Shown: piece after piece, positions 1 through 10,696 of the stretch
Position numbering within the stretch: the first letter of the stretch is position 1
Layout of the letters: each line of letters opens with the position of its first letter
Assembly: GCF_052324685.1 (NCBI RefSeq)
Contig: NC_135211.1
Location: forward strand, 12,016,110-12,080,109
Origin: Brachyhypopomus gauderio
Lineage: Eukaryota; Chordata; Actinopteri; Gymnotiformes; Hypopomidae
DNA: 64,000 nt
Reading direction: 5' to 3'
Translations under genes and position numbers: made by a program
Notes under the pieces: model-generated
Seen by the model: only the letters and a program-made list of their open reading frames with translations
Database searches by the model: none
Told to the model about the DNA's origin: nothing

Positions 1-15
1 AAAAAGCTAACAAAT

Positions 16-112
16 CAAATCAAATTTTATTTATATAGCGCTTTTTACAACAGTTGTTGTCACAAAGCAGCTTTACAAGTGCCGAGTCCTAGCCCCCAGT
101 GAGCAAGCCAAC
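16..112 (-). repeat. dispersed retroposon 3' tail, copy 1
   Basis: The reverse complement of this stretch matches the block at 51538-51655: both contain GGCTTGCTCACTGGGGG, then GGACTCGGCACTTGTAAAGC, then a tail ending in AAATAAAATTTGATT. A 3' tail of this style (AAGCGCTATATAAATAAA) is typical of fish SINE and LINE elements. A shorter related tail lies at about 440-475. The family is not named here. Confidence 0.75.
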
Positions 113-914
113 ATAGCTAGCAAAGCTAACATAGCTAACAATAACATAGCTAACAAAGCTAACGTATGTATTGGCTGAGCAGCATTATCTGAGAGCACCT
201 ACTTAATCCTCTAATCCTAGTCTTGTCTGTTTCGCATTATAGTCCCAGTATGTGGTGTTTCTCAGAGGACTCAGAGATCAGTTGATCCCTTTAGACTCTG
301 GGATCAGTTGATCCCTTTAGACTCTGGCTCCCATTAAATCTTCTTCCACATGCCATCTGACTCTTTTCGCGAGCATTGTTACACTCTGCCTGTTAATCAG
401 GGATCCAAACCTAAATTTCAATAAAGGTTCCTTTTAATGCGTGTTGTAAAAAGCACTATAAAATAAAACTTCATTTGTGTGTGGGTGAATGTCACATTTA
501 CAGCACCTAGCCCAGTCCAGGAAAACTGCACATCCCAGAAGTCCATGGTTTGATCTAGTGCTTTGGTTTAATTAACCTGTGGCTAGTTTTGTGTCTTTCT
601 CTGCCTATTTAAATCTGCTTGTTCAGGTTAGTTTTTGTGAAGTCTCGCTCAGCTATTATCTAGCAATTCAAAGCATTTTTATTCTGTGTTCTGGATTTAT
701 CTGGATTCCTCCATTCTTTGTTCTTCACCTTCAGCATAAACTTTGGTTGCCGTGTTTGCCTGTTTATCTCTTCCTCTGGTTGTGACTTTTCAGTTTTCTT
801 GCATTTCCCGTATTATTCTCTTAAACTCTTGGAGTTTGCCTGCATGCAACTCCATAATGTTTGTCACATCTGACAGTGTGTTTGTGTCTGGGGGATCTCT
901 GTGGCTTCCCCAGG

Positions 915-1205
915 GTTGCCAGGTCCTACAAAAATATCCCGCACAAAGTCAGTGTAAAACCCGCCCTTCAGCAGCCTAAACTAGCCCAAAGCCCAAAGTT
1001 GTTGACGGGGGAGGGGTGGCGAGTGTTAAAATGGAGACAAATTAAGTATTATATCGCGATCGATTCTTTGTGTTGACTTGTAACTCCCGCGGTGGCCCAA
1101 CTCAAAAGTAGCCCAAAAAACCGCACCCCGCGACCCCAGAATTTTTACCCGCGGCTGGATTTTCAAACAAGCCCAATTTGGCGTGAAAACCGCGAACCTG
1201 GCAAC
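915..1205. mobile_element. short inverted-repeat element (MITE-like)
   Basis: A 10-bp perfect terminal inverted repeat (GTTGCCAGGT / ACCTGGCAAC) bounds 291 bp of non-coding sequence rich in the phrase AGCCCAAA. No target-site duplication is evident. The internal motif TATCGCGATCGAT and the phrase GTTGTTGACGGGGG recur at 1335-1428, so the two neighbouring elements share sequence. Confidence 0.45.
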
Positions 1206-1296
1206 TATGTCTGCAAGAGCACCGTTTGAAAATCACAGACACATCACCGCGTTTCTCCTTGATGATGAAAATGGAACACACCCAACACTCACTACT

Positions 1297-1579
1297 CAGG
1301 GCTCTCAAGTTTTGGATTCATGTCAGAGTGTGAGAGTTGTTGACGGGGGTGGGGGGGGGGGTTTGGTGAACGTAAGGTGTTGAGCGGGGGGGGGGGGGGG
1401 GGGGGGGGGTTGTATATCGCGATCGATCGCCAGTGGAGGGCGACATAGATATGGATCGGAGGTAAATAAACTCGATTTTTTTTTTCTCGCCGTGTGAAAT
1501 CGGAAGTGTGGCGTGTGAGCGTGTGAAGACGGTCAAATGCGTGTGTCACACGCTCAATGCGTGAGACTTGAGAGCCCTG
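1297..1579. mobile_element. hAT-like MITE with 14-bp termini
   Basis: The perfect terminal inverted repeat CAGGGCTCTCAAGT (1297-1310) / ACTTGAGAGCCCTG (1566-1579) bounds 283 bp that include two long G runs and the motif TATCGCGATCGATC. The CA-G start is hAT-like, but the 8-bp flanks (TCACTACT and GTACTTAT) do not match, so the superfamily is tentative. From 1580 to 2300 I see nothing beyond unique-looking AT-rich sequence. Confidence 0.5.
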
Positions 1580-2299
1580 GTACTTATTTAGCACCAGTTT
1601 GATTCCAAGTGCATCTTGCCCCTAACTGCCAGAGTTTAGCCGGCCCTTTAACTTTACCTTTACCACGGCTTGACACATCTTACTGCCTTTGTGCATGACA
1701 CCATGAGAACACTCCTCACCTTCAAGCACCTTCTGACTGGACATGTTCCAAACAATAGATAAGCAAATCTGTACCATGTAACAACAGACTACACACTTGT
1801 AACCAAGTATTTTAGTATGTAACTAAGTATGTGGCTGCCCTTAAAATGAACAATATCTTATGAAATGTGAGTGGAACAGATAGGAAAACCTTGACCTCAA
1901 CAATCCAAAAATCTAACAGCACAAAGCACTCTGCTCACAACATACACAGTGGAGTTTAGACGTTAATCAGTTCAGCAGTATGAACTCCTTCTTCCGACAC
2001 CACAGGACTCCCAGAGAAGTCTGGATAATTAGCCTGAGGTGTTTCAAATGGCTTCACCCGCAGAGCAATTTCATCCTAGAAGATTCATAAGTTTAACATG
2101 GGTTATTCTTTGCATAAGTATATGCTGTAGGAGGGGGTGTTGAATAGCCAATGATGGCTTTATTTAGGTGCCCAGCCAAAAGGAGAACGAAAACCCTTCT
2201 GTCTGTAACCAAACCGCAAAGAATTCAACGCCTGTCTTCACGTATTCACATCTGAATGGAAGGGATTAACTGAAGAAAAAAAAACGGTTCACAGTACAT

Positions 2300-2530
2300 T
2301 TGCCGCGAGCGTCAGAGCGAGAGTGCCGAGACCCGTAGGGCGGGTGCTGACCCAGCTGAACCGAGAGCAGCTATTAAAACTCGCTCAGAGACGCTGCAGC
2401 GGGACTCCGCCTTATAATTAGTACAGCTCGAGCCGGGCCGAAAGAACAGCGGCGCGGAGCCCGCGACGTGACACGGAGCAGGCACACACCGAGCCGCCAT
2501 GACCCTCAGAGAGAGGACGGAGTAGCAGGC
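2300..2530. other. isolated GC/CpG-rich patch, possible promoter or first exon
   Basis: This GC-rich stretch with many CpGs stands out from the AT-rich surroundings. It contains an ATG in ideal Kozak context (GAGCCGCCATGA, ATG at about 2499) that opens only an 8-codon frame. It resembles a CpG-island transcription start, but no coding exon can be assigned on either strand. From 2743 to 5190 I see no gene: only AT-rich DNA, a C run at 3010-3026 and two CCAATCA motifs near 4300-4370. Confidence 0.3.
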
Positions 2531-2675
2531 TGAGCTACAGAATGACACCATGCTGTGTGTTCATGCATCAGGTGTCAACCACAAGCTGAGATGTTGCAGA
2601 ACTTATGAAGCAAGCTGTAACATACAGTTGCAGTTCAACCAACTGTGGATCATGAATAAACAAAGATACATACAT

Positions 2676-2681
2676 ATGTGT

Positions 2682-2742
<61 letters not shown>
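2676..2742. repeat. (TG)n microsatellite
   Basis: About 33 TG units with one TA interruption near the start. Apparent open frames of alternating Cys/Val or His/Thr here are repeat artefacts. Confidence 0.95.
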
Positions 2743-2744
<2 letters not shown>

Positions 2745-5189
2745 CAGAATATACATACATACACACAGACAAACTATACATCAGTCAGTATGCTCTTTAT
2801 TGCCAGTGTGGAAAAAAGGTGAATCTCATCTAAATATATAATTTTGTCAGCAGAATATGTTTTACAGTCTATTTAAAAATGTGCTAAATTTACAAAATAT
2901 TTTGGTTCAGTACCCTGCACATTTACCATACTCCGGCAGGGCTACACTCTCATCTTCTGCCAAAGTACAGGAAGGTTTTGAAGGGAATTTCACATATAAA
3001 TAAACAGTCCCCCCCCCCCCCCCCCCAAACATGGGCAGAAAGCGATCCTGGCTTTTTGTTTATGCATATGATGAGCAAAATCTGAGGATACCATAACCAA
3101 TGTCATGAGGGCTACTGAGGACACTACTGCTACTGGGATGACAAGACCTTTACTAGACGTGCCACGTGCTTAGCTGAACTCAGTGTACTGCAACCTGTGG
3201 AGACAAAATGGCTGTTTACTTGTTTCCAAACAGGACTTCAGCGTGGCAGTGTTTACGGTCACGGTTTGCCCTCGCTGGCTTACATGTCTGTGGAACAAGT
3301 GCTTTGTTCTTTAATCTAGACCCTGGTGGGCTTGTTCCTGGGCTCCGCTTCAATCGAGCGGTTCGGTTCAAACCCCACTGAAACCATTTCTAGTGCACTT
3401 AAAGACATATTGCTGCATGTGTGGAAACTGACGCATATTTGAGTGTGTAATCAAACATAGACAACACCCTGGGCACTCGGTTTCCTTGTGTGACTTTGTG
3501 ATGGGTGGGGGGATCTTTGATCACACAACAGCTTGAAATGTCAAAAGGAGTTCAAATTCCTTGTTTGTATGTCTTCCCTCAAACGCAAATAACCAAATAA
3601 CCACAAACCAATGATGAGATCTAGAACTAGATTAAAATCATAATCACTATGGAGACACGTGTATAAAATGGAGATTTAGTTTGAAAATGTATTATTTGAT
3701 TATTATTTTACACGCTCATTTCTCTATAGTTTTACCGTCTGTAGAGCCCACTTTGAGATATGGATCACTTTACAGGTCACAACAAACAGAAATGAATTAT
3801 ACAGAGTACAAGTGGCTAAGAGACCATTACTGTGACACACAACGTTGACTGCACCCTTCTAAGTGGGTTTGGATGTCAATTCCGTTTATGAACTTTTTCA
3901 GCTTTCAATCACTATCATACAACAACAGATTTGCTCCAACCCAAACTAATTACAGGCTGGCCTTGCACTTTAAAGAAAACAAACTGTTGACTTTAACGTT
4001 GACACGATATATTTTCTTCATCGCACTGTTTACATAAGGAGTAACATCCGTAATCACTGTCCTTCATCTGTTTCAGTGTGGCTTTAGCCTAAGGCACCAT
4101 TTTACCCAGAATCGACCCTTATCACACAAAAGTAAAAAAGTAAAAAAAAAAGAAAAACATTTAGGTACCCAATCAGTACGGATCTCCCCTCCACACCATA
4201 ACACTGTCTATATTTCCTCAGTTAGTGTGTATATGCTGGAAACATGGAGTGTGTTACAGACAGCTTTTACATCAACACACAGCCAATCAGTGACGAGGCT
4301 TTTCCCCTCCATACTGGAGATTAGGTCACGACATCATTTGAGACTAGTTAGATGAACACTCCCTAGCAGCCAATCAGGAGAGTCCTGCTATGAGCAGCAG
4401 ATTCCGTGCTCTTGTGACTTCAAAGTCGCAGAGGAAAAAGTAAGAAGGAAGAACAATAACACCAAATAATGAATTTTGTCTAATCTTACACGTTATCTGT
4501 GGAGGCATACAGATACAGGGGGAGAAAAGGAAGGAAAGTGGAAAAAAAACTGTGGAAATGAAATGTCAGAAAAACGTATAGTGCATGTAATCCTCACAGA
4601 AATGGTCCGGCAATGCTTTTAACTTCAAAGCCAGGCAGGGTGGAAAAAACAACAGTTTGCAAAGCGGAAAAGTACACTGGCCAGTAGGGCTGTTTCAGCA
4701 GGGAGCCTGTCTAATTTAGACACATCAGTAGAGAGGACTGCAGTATGGCGCGCAGTGCATAAACTCCATAAAAAGGATCTGTGGTTAGTTATAAAGACAG
4801 AGAGAAGCTGCCTTTCTGTAGCTGCTGTGCCTATTTCTGGACGGGAGTCAGACAGATGGTCTGGATGCCCTCAAATAGGGGCACGGTTTAGTGGCACGAC
4901 GGTTTACCCTCAGAGGAAGCATCTTAGATGAGAGATGAGTGACTAGGGTCTAAATTGCTTGCCAGCGAACATTTATTTGAATAACTATGTGGAATCCTCC
5001 ATGCTATTTGTAGTGTGAAAAAGAATAATGTAATGTAAACAGCAAATGTGTATTTTACTAGAGAGAAAGAGACAGAGACAGACAGAGGGGGCAGTGGGGC
5101 GGGGGGGGGGTGGGGGTTGTAATTTGGCCTCCCACTTTCTCACTAAGATGAAGAAAGACTATTCACCCACACGGTCAATAATTCTCAGC

Positions 5190-5191
<2 letters not shown>

Positions 5192-5267
<76 letters not shown>
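5192..5267. repeat. (AG)n microsatellite
   Basis: About 38 AG units. It lies immediately left of a block that is repeated at 11394-11575, where an AG tract also precedes the homologous sequence. Confidence 0.95.
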
Positions 5268-5269
<2 letters not shown>

Positions 5270-5420
5270 AATACACTATTGTATGTTTCCACTTGAATCA
5301 CATAATTACAGGAGATTAGAGGACTTAAGGTCTCGACTGAAATGAAGGTTGGTAGTTTGTTTCATAGACATACACATACACACAGTGCTGTTCCTGTTCA
5401 CTAAATCTAATAGACTGCTT
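5268..5420. repeat. block duplicated in an intron at 11394-11575, copy 1
   Basis: The two stretches share, in order, CACTATTGTATGTTTC, CACATAATTAC, GAGATTAGAG, TAGACATAC, CACATACACACA, GTGCTGT, TCACTAAATCTAAT and GACTGCTTC. The other copy lies in intron 7 of the GP2/uromodulin-like gene. No exon copy is seen beside this one, so it is either a dispersed repeat or a relic of local duplication. Confidence 0.7.
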
Positions 5421-5778
5421 CAAAGTTCCATGAGCAGAGACACATTTATAAATACAAATGTATATTAAAACAAAAGCACTAAAGAATGCTTTTCTTTTGA
5501 AGTTCAAATGAGCTTGCACTCCCAGTGGGCGACTGTTGGCAAAAGCAGAGGCATTCTGGACTTCCTCATAACAGATACCATCACATACGTCATTCATCAG
5601 CTGATTTCGATTTTTTTCCAGAACTGGGCGATTTATAGTTATACAGTACATTTATTTGTGTACCTTAAAATCTGGAATTTGATCAAGAGTCCTATTCAAG
5701 GCCCAGAGCTCATTTAAAGTCCAGTTAGCTGGTATTAGTAATGGAAATGAAGAGAAAGTTGAGTAGTGATTGGCTCAC

Positions 5779-7676
5779 CTATACAGGTGTTCCTTGTGCT
5801 GTTCTGCTGCGGGGTATCCCAGCATGCCACACACCACTCTACTGTTGCTGCGCTCCCAGCTCAGGTCACACACGTGCCTCCATCTCCCAGCATGCTTGAC
5901 TTCAACCACGCCCTCCGTTACCATCGCAGAATTGCGGGTGCTGGCTAGGACCGGCCGCAGTCGAACATCCTCCAGACTCACCCTCCCTACGGTCTGCAGG
6001 AGGGACGACAGCAATGATCAATGTAGCTTTGTGGTGTTCAAGTTTAGGAGAGACTTTATCAAGAAGAACCAACTGTGTCTCAACCTCAGCGTACCATAGA
6101 TTAAATGCAACAATTCCAAGGAATTCTAGACACAATAATAACAACAAAAATGTTAGTGTCGGTTGCAAGATCATTCTCTCTGCGTGTTAAGTGATGATAA
6201 ATGGTGAAAGCCGATTGCCGTGTCTGGTGAACACCGTAATCAAAAGCAATTTAGTCTGCTTTTAAGAGTTAAATTTGCAGAGTGCCGCCGCCACAACAAT
6301 GTGAAGCAAGCACGAGATTCAGTGTCAAAAGACCAGTTAAATTTGACTGAACCAACTGGTAGGGGAGCAGGGTGTGGTAATACAGGACTACGTTGACTGG
6401 ACTATGTTGGGTTATGATGGCCCAAACTGGGGTGCAGTATGGCGTATGGAGGTGGGGTCTCTATAATCTTATATAGAAGGCTGATATGAATTACATCTGT
6501 GAGGACAGGACCCCAACAGGCATAGCAAGTCATGGCAAAAACCAATGGGAGCAACTCATTTGCCTGTTGGCAATCTTATCTTATGTTACATCCCAGTGAA
6601 AGAAACCGGCCTGATATGATCCTGTACTTGTACCTGGACAGCAGATGCACATTGGTGTTAGATACCACGCTGGGTTCAGCACGGTGGCCATCTCACCTGT
6701 TCCTCGGCATCAGTGAAGTCAGTGGTCATTCTGTTGTCCTGCTCGTGGTCAGGGTATGACGTCTCGGGCCTGCGCGCCCATAATGGGTCTACTGCATTTC
6801 CAGGAGCTCGGAGGTCACTCTCGGCTTGTCGGCTTGACACGGGCTGTCTGGGTGGCACTTCCTGCGTGCGCCTGTACGTCGCCCCGTTGCGCAGGTGATC
6901 CGGCAGCTGGTGTCCTCGCGGCACAGAAAGCTCCTGTCTGCGAGCGGCCGCGGTCTCGTAGCCGTTCCGGCGTAGATGGATCTGATGACCCTGCAGCTGC
7001 GGCGACGAGGATGCAGAGCCCCGAGTGAAGTTACGGTTCAGGGCGATTTCATGTCCTCGCCTGCGGCCTGAGCTATCCGGAACGGAGGGGACCTCAGAAG
7101 GGATCCGTGAGGAAGACGATGCAGGCGGTGCTGGTTCGCCGTACCGGGGAACATGGCCCTGCTGCCGAACATCTGAGCTGCAAACCACCCCCAGATCCTC
7201 AGCGTGGTTGCAGTCGTGCACGCCCCAGCCGTTAGAGCGACAATCAGATATAGAGCTCTCAGTGCCCGTACAGACCACATTATCCAACCAAATCGGACCT
7301 ACAGCACAAAACAACGAAGTAAGAACAAAATGAGACCATGCACGCGTCCTACCTGTAATAGTTTACTCATATTTGATTCTGTTTATTTAGTTATTTTGGA
7401 GGCGCGCGATAACAAGGTCTTACCTTCACCCTGTCCGAATTTAGCGCTGTGCGCCCACGTGAGGCCCTGCGCGTAACCGAGTTCGTGGCACGCGACGTTC
7501 GCCAGGTTGATGTTCACCTCGTCGTCGCAGACGGTGCCCCACGCGCCACTATAAAACACCTCCAGGCGGCCCTCGTGCGCGCTCCTCCCGCCCACCAGGC
7601 GCACCTGGAACCCCGGTGGTAGTCCGTGCGCCACGGAGACGAGGAGAACGCAGAACACGGCGGCTAAAGGCAGCAT
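5779..7676 (-). CDS. loxl4: lysyl oxidase-like protein (LOXL4-like), 5' three coding exons
   Basis: Secreted copper amine oxidase family that crosslinks collagen and elastin; only the N-terminal part is here. Coding exons on the minus strand: 7676-7424 (Met, signal peptide [18 protein letters not shown], first half of SRCR1), 7298-6697 (rest of SRCR1 with GPIWLDNV and GWGVHDC, then a long linker), 5993-5779 (start of SRCR2, with [12 protein letters not shown]). Donors are GGTAAG, GGTGAG and GGTGAG; acceptors end in GTAG and GCAG; phases 1, 0 and 2 agree. LOXL4 is preferred over LOXL2/3 because of [12 protein letters not shown] and VRLRPVLAS, from memory of the family. An upstream in-frame Met at 7740-7742 exists, but the Met at 7676 opens directly into the signal peptide. 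SRCR3, SRCR4 and the catalytic domain are absent from 1-5778. The SRCR1-SRCR2 linker, about 165 residues rich in Arg, Pro and Ser, is far longer than I expect. Confidence 0.8.
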
Positions 7677-8666
7677 CTTCTCCTTCTGAAACATGTAGAA
7701 ATTAAAATGATAATGTTGTTGTATTTCAGCTGCTCTGTCCACAACGCAATGTGCCTAACAGACCGATGGGTACATTTCGGACGGGCACCTGAAGAACAGG
7801 TGGGTTTGGAGGCGCGCGATCAAATCTCCACAATGAGGGACGTATAAGCAGTTATAAACGTGTAGCACGCATCGTCACGTGGGTCTGCTGTTGCAAAGTG
7901 TGATACAGACGCTGAAATGCCTTTTACAACAGACGCGCCAAACTCTGTGGATGGTTTCATGCCAGTATAGTTCTACCCTATAGGGCGGCAAGCAGCAAAA
8001 CACTCCCCAAACCCCATAAAACACTCTGCATGCATTTTCCAGTGACTGACTTATACTTAGCAATCCAAATATTTCACTGCCCTTCCGCAAAAACCTCCTG
8101 AGTGAGAATTACAGTGCAAAGATGGAACAACAGTTCAAAACAACCGTGCAGTCAAAGTGGGAGAAGGAGACAGGGAAGGGGGGAGGAAACAGGAAGACCG
8201 GAGCTAAAAGTGGATTCCCCTTCACCAGAACCAACGCTCCAGACGGCCCCACTGTCGCAGTCTGCTCTACAGCGCACACGGTGGATAAACGCACGTGGCA
8301 AGGCCCCCCCGAACCCCTCTGGCATGGGGCAGGTTGTGGGTGCGTACACTGGCACCTTGATCAGCTCAGTGTCACGTGAATAGCAAAAGAACAGCACATG
8401 ATGGAGCGCACCGGTGCAGGTGGTGGTGGTGGTGTGTGTGGGGGGGGGGGGGGTAATCATCAGGGGATGAGAGGAAAAAAGGGAGAGGAGACAGCAGGAA
8501 AGGGGGAGAGATACGGAGTAATGAGACAACAGCTCCACTCACCTGCATGAGTGTCTCCTGTGAAGAAACAAAACTTTTCAGAGTGTCTCCTGTGAAGAAA
8601 CAGAACGCTTCTGCAGAATGACTGATCCAGAAGAACAGAGGCTGGCTGAAGCTTTTCAGACCTGGC

Positions 8667-8669
<3 letters not shown>

Positions 8670-8728
<59 letters not shown>
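8670..8728. repeat. (CT)n microsatellite
   Basis: About 29 CT units followed by impure CT-rich sequence to about 8765. The long Arg-Glu and Ser-Leu open frames across it are artefacts. Confidence 0.95.
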
Positions 8729-8738
<10 letters not shown>

Positions 8739-9506
8739 TTCTCTCTCTTTCCCTCCCCATCTCTCTCTTTCTCCACCCCTCACTTCCTCAGAGAGTTTTC
8801 TTCCTATTCATCTTACACAGAACAGTTGGGGAAAATAACCTACAGAGTCATATCCACACAACCTGTGTCAAGCTCTGGTAACATTAACATACTGCACAGC
8901 CCACACAGACAATAACTATATAACAGACTATATAACTACGTAATTACAACAGATGCTGAACAATTAAAGCAATACACTGTGCACAGAGATGGACATCAAA
9001 TATTTCATGTGAATTTCTTCATGCTAGAATATAATTAACCTAATATCACATGATTGTTTTATAAATGAAATTGGTGACCACTTGGGGGCAGTGTTTTAGT
9101 GCGCGCTGCTCACTGATATTCAAGCCAACTCTGAACCCCCTGAGATGAATCCTGAAAAGAAAGTGCACTGACACCCTTCAGACTGGCCTGCTGATCCACT
9201 GACCAAGGGCACTGCATTTGAAACACATGGAATCAAGTTACATGAGTCAAGTGTCAGTATATCTGTTGAAATAAGTAAAAAACTCTCTCTTTCTCTCTCC
9301 TGCTCTTTTCCCCTGCTGTAATTACCCAGTAGCAGCTCTGGACTTATCCAGCACCCACAATTAGTGGTGTCATGAAATAAGTGCTGCATGCACTCTTCAG
9401 CAATGAGCAGCTGCCCAGTTCACTCTGAGCAGGACCAGAGCAGCTCATCTCCTTTAACTGTTGCAGAACCACGGGTAAAAGTAATTTACACAAACCAGGA
9501 ACCAGG

Positions 9507-9507
<1 letters not shown>

Positions 9508-9581
<74 letters not shown>
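9508..9581. repeat. (TG)n microsatellite
   Basis: An uninterrupted run of about 37 TG units. Confidence 0.95.
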
Positions 9582-9583
<2 letters not shown>

Positions 9584-10436
9584 AGAGTGCATGATTGAAT
9601 GTTCGTGGAAACAGCTGAGACACATCACTCCAGTTTTAGTTCAAAAATCTGACAAAACTGAAAACAAAAACTGGAAGAAAATGGAAACAAAACTGACTTA
9701 TTTCAGATTTTAGGGAAAACGAGACGTCACCTCAATATCAACATTACAACGAGTCATTGTTCCTTAATATCTATATAAAAATGTCACTTGTAAGGAATAT
9801 TGTGGATGTAGTCATGCTTAAGAGGACACAACTAACACACACCAGTGCAACAGCATTAAACTTATTGAATAATACAGCTAAAACACTAAACACCACTGAT
9901 ATATGTAAAAGAAATGGAAGTATTCAGAATAACAATATCAAAAAATAGAGTCTAAATAGATAAGTGCAAGGTAAGTAAGTCGTCTCTGTAACAGTGGCAC
10001 TGTACCTAATCTTCAACCTCACATTAATTTTAGTTCAGCAAGTCGCAGCAGGGAAATTCCTTGTCAGTTTTACTGTATCTGTCTCCTTCTAGTGGTAGAG
10101 AGCAGCACTGCTGCATAACTGTCTTTAAACGAGGCCACGGGAGTTTAGAGGTTATGTTTACTGCTGCTGGTTTTCATATGTGAACTGTTTTTACTTTTGT
10201 GCTTCGCTATCATTGTAAACGAACTTTGAGTGGGTTCCTTCTGAAGTGTTGCTCTGTAAAACCCTCCGATTTTAAATACCACCCACATCGAGTGTAAAAA
10301 CGAGAATGGAACCTAATAAACGAGAACACCAGACATCACGTTTCACGTATATGTGACTTAAGTATTTTGCTGAGCTGGCAACAGTTGCTAAGACACACAA
10401 ACCTAAATACAGACACATGAGTCAGGTTTATAATGC

Positions 10437-10442
10437 TTTATT
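10437..10442 (-). terminator. poly(A) signal AATAAA of the GP2/uromodulin-like gene
   Basis: On the minus strand AATAAA lies 255 bp beyond the TAA stop at 10697-10699, giving a short 3' UTR. Confidence 0.75.
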
Positions 10443-10696
10443 ACGTTTAAAAAAGTGTGGACTATTAATACAGAACAACAGCAGGAATAGAATCCGTGTC
10501 CTAAAACAGGATGGTTTGTGGTAATCACCAAAGGTCTATAGCACTGCGCTGATTAGTGACATCCCTGCTGATGCATAAAGGTCCGTTCGTCAGGGTCATA
10601 ATCAAGGTCATGCGTTAGAAGTCATGGCAGGACTCACAGGGGTGTGTCCCTAACAGACCTAAAGGCCTCAACACGCAGAATGTATCGTGGATCGTG

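Larger units (their letters stand above)
7743..10436. other. intergenic interval with microsatellites, no gene recognised
   Basis: Between the loxl4-like first exon and the end of the GP2/uromodulin-like gene I find no supportable exon. It holds a G run at about 8441-8453, (CT)n at 8670-8728, (TG)n at 9508-9581 and AT-rich unique sequence. A 21-bp phrase (AGTGTCTCCTGTGAAGAAAC and one more base) is repeated in tandem at about 8549 and 8581. The loxl4-like promoter should lie near 7680-7900, but no TATA box is obvious. Confidence 0.6.

Noticed and set aside
1292-1594. Proline-rich frame on the minus strand
   Set aside because: Created by two long G runs inside a MITE-like element.
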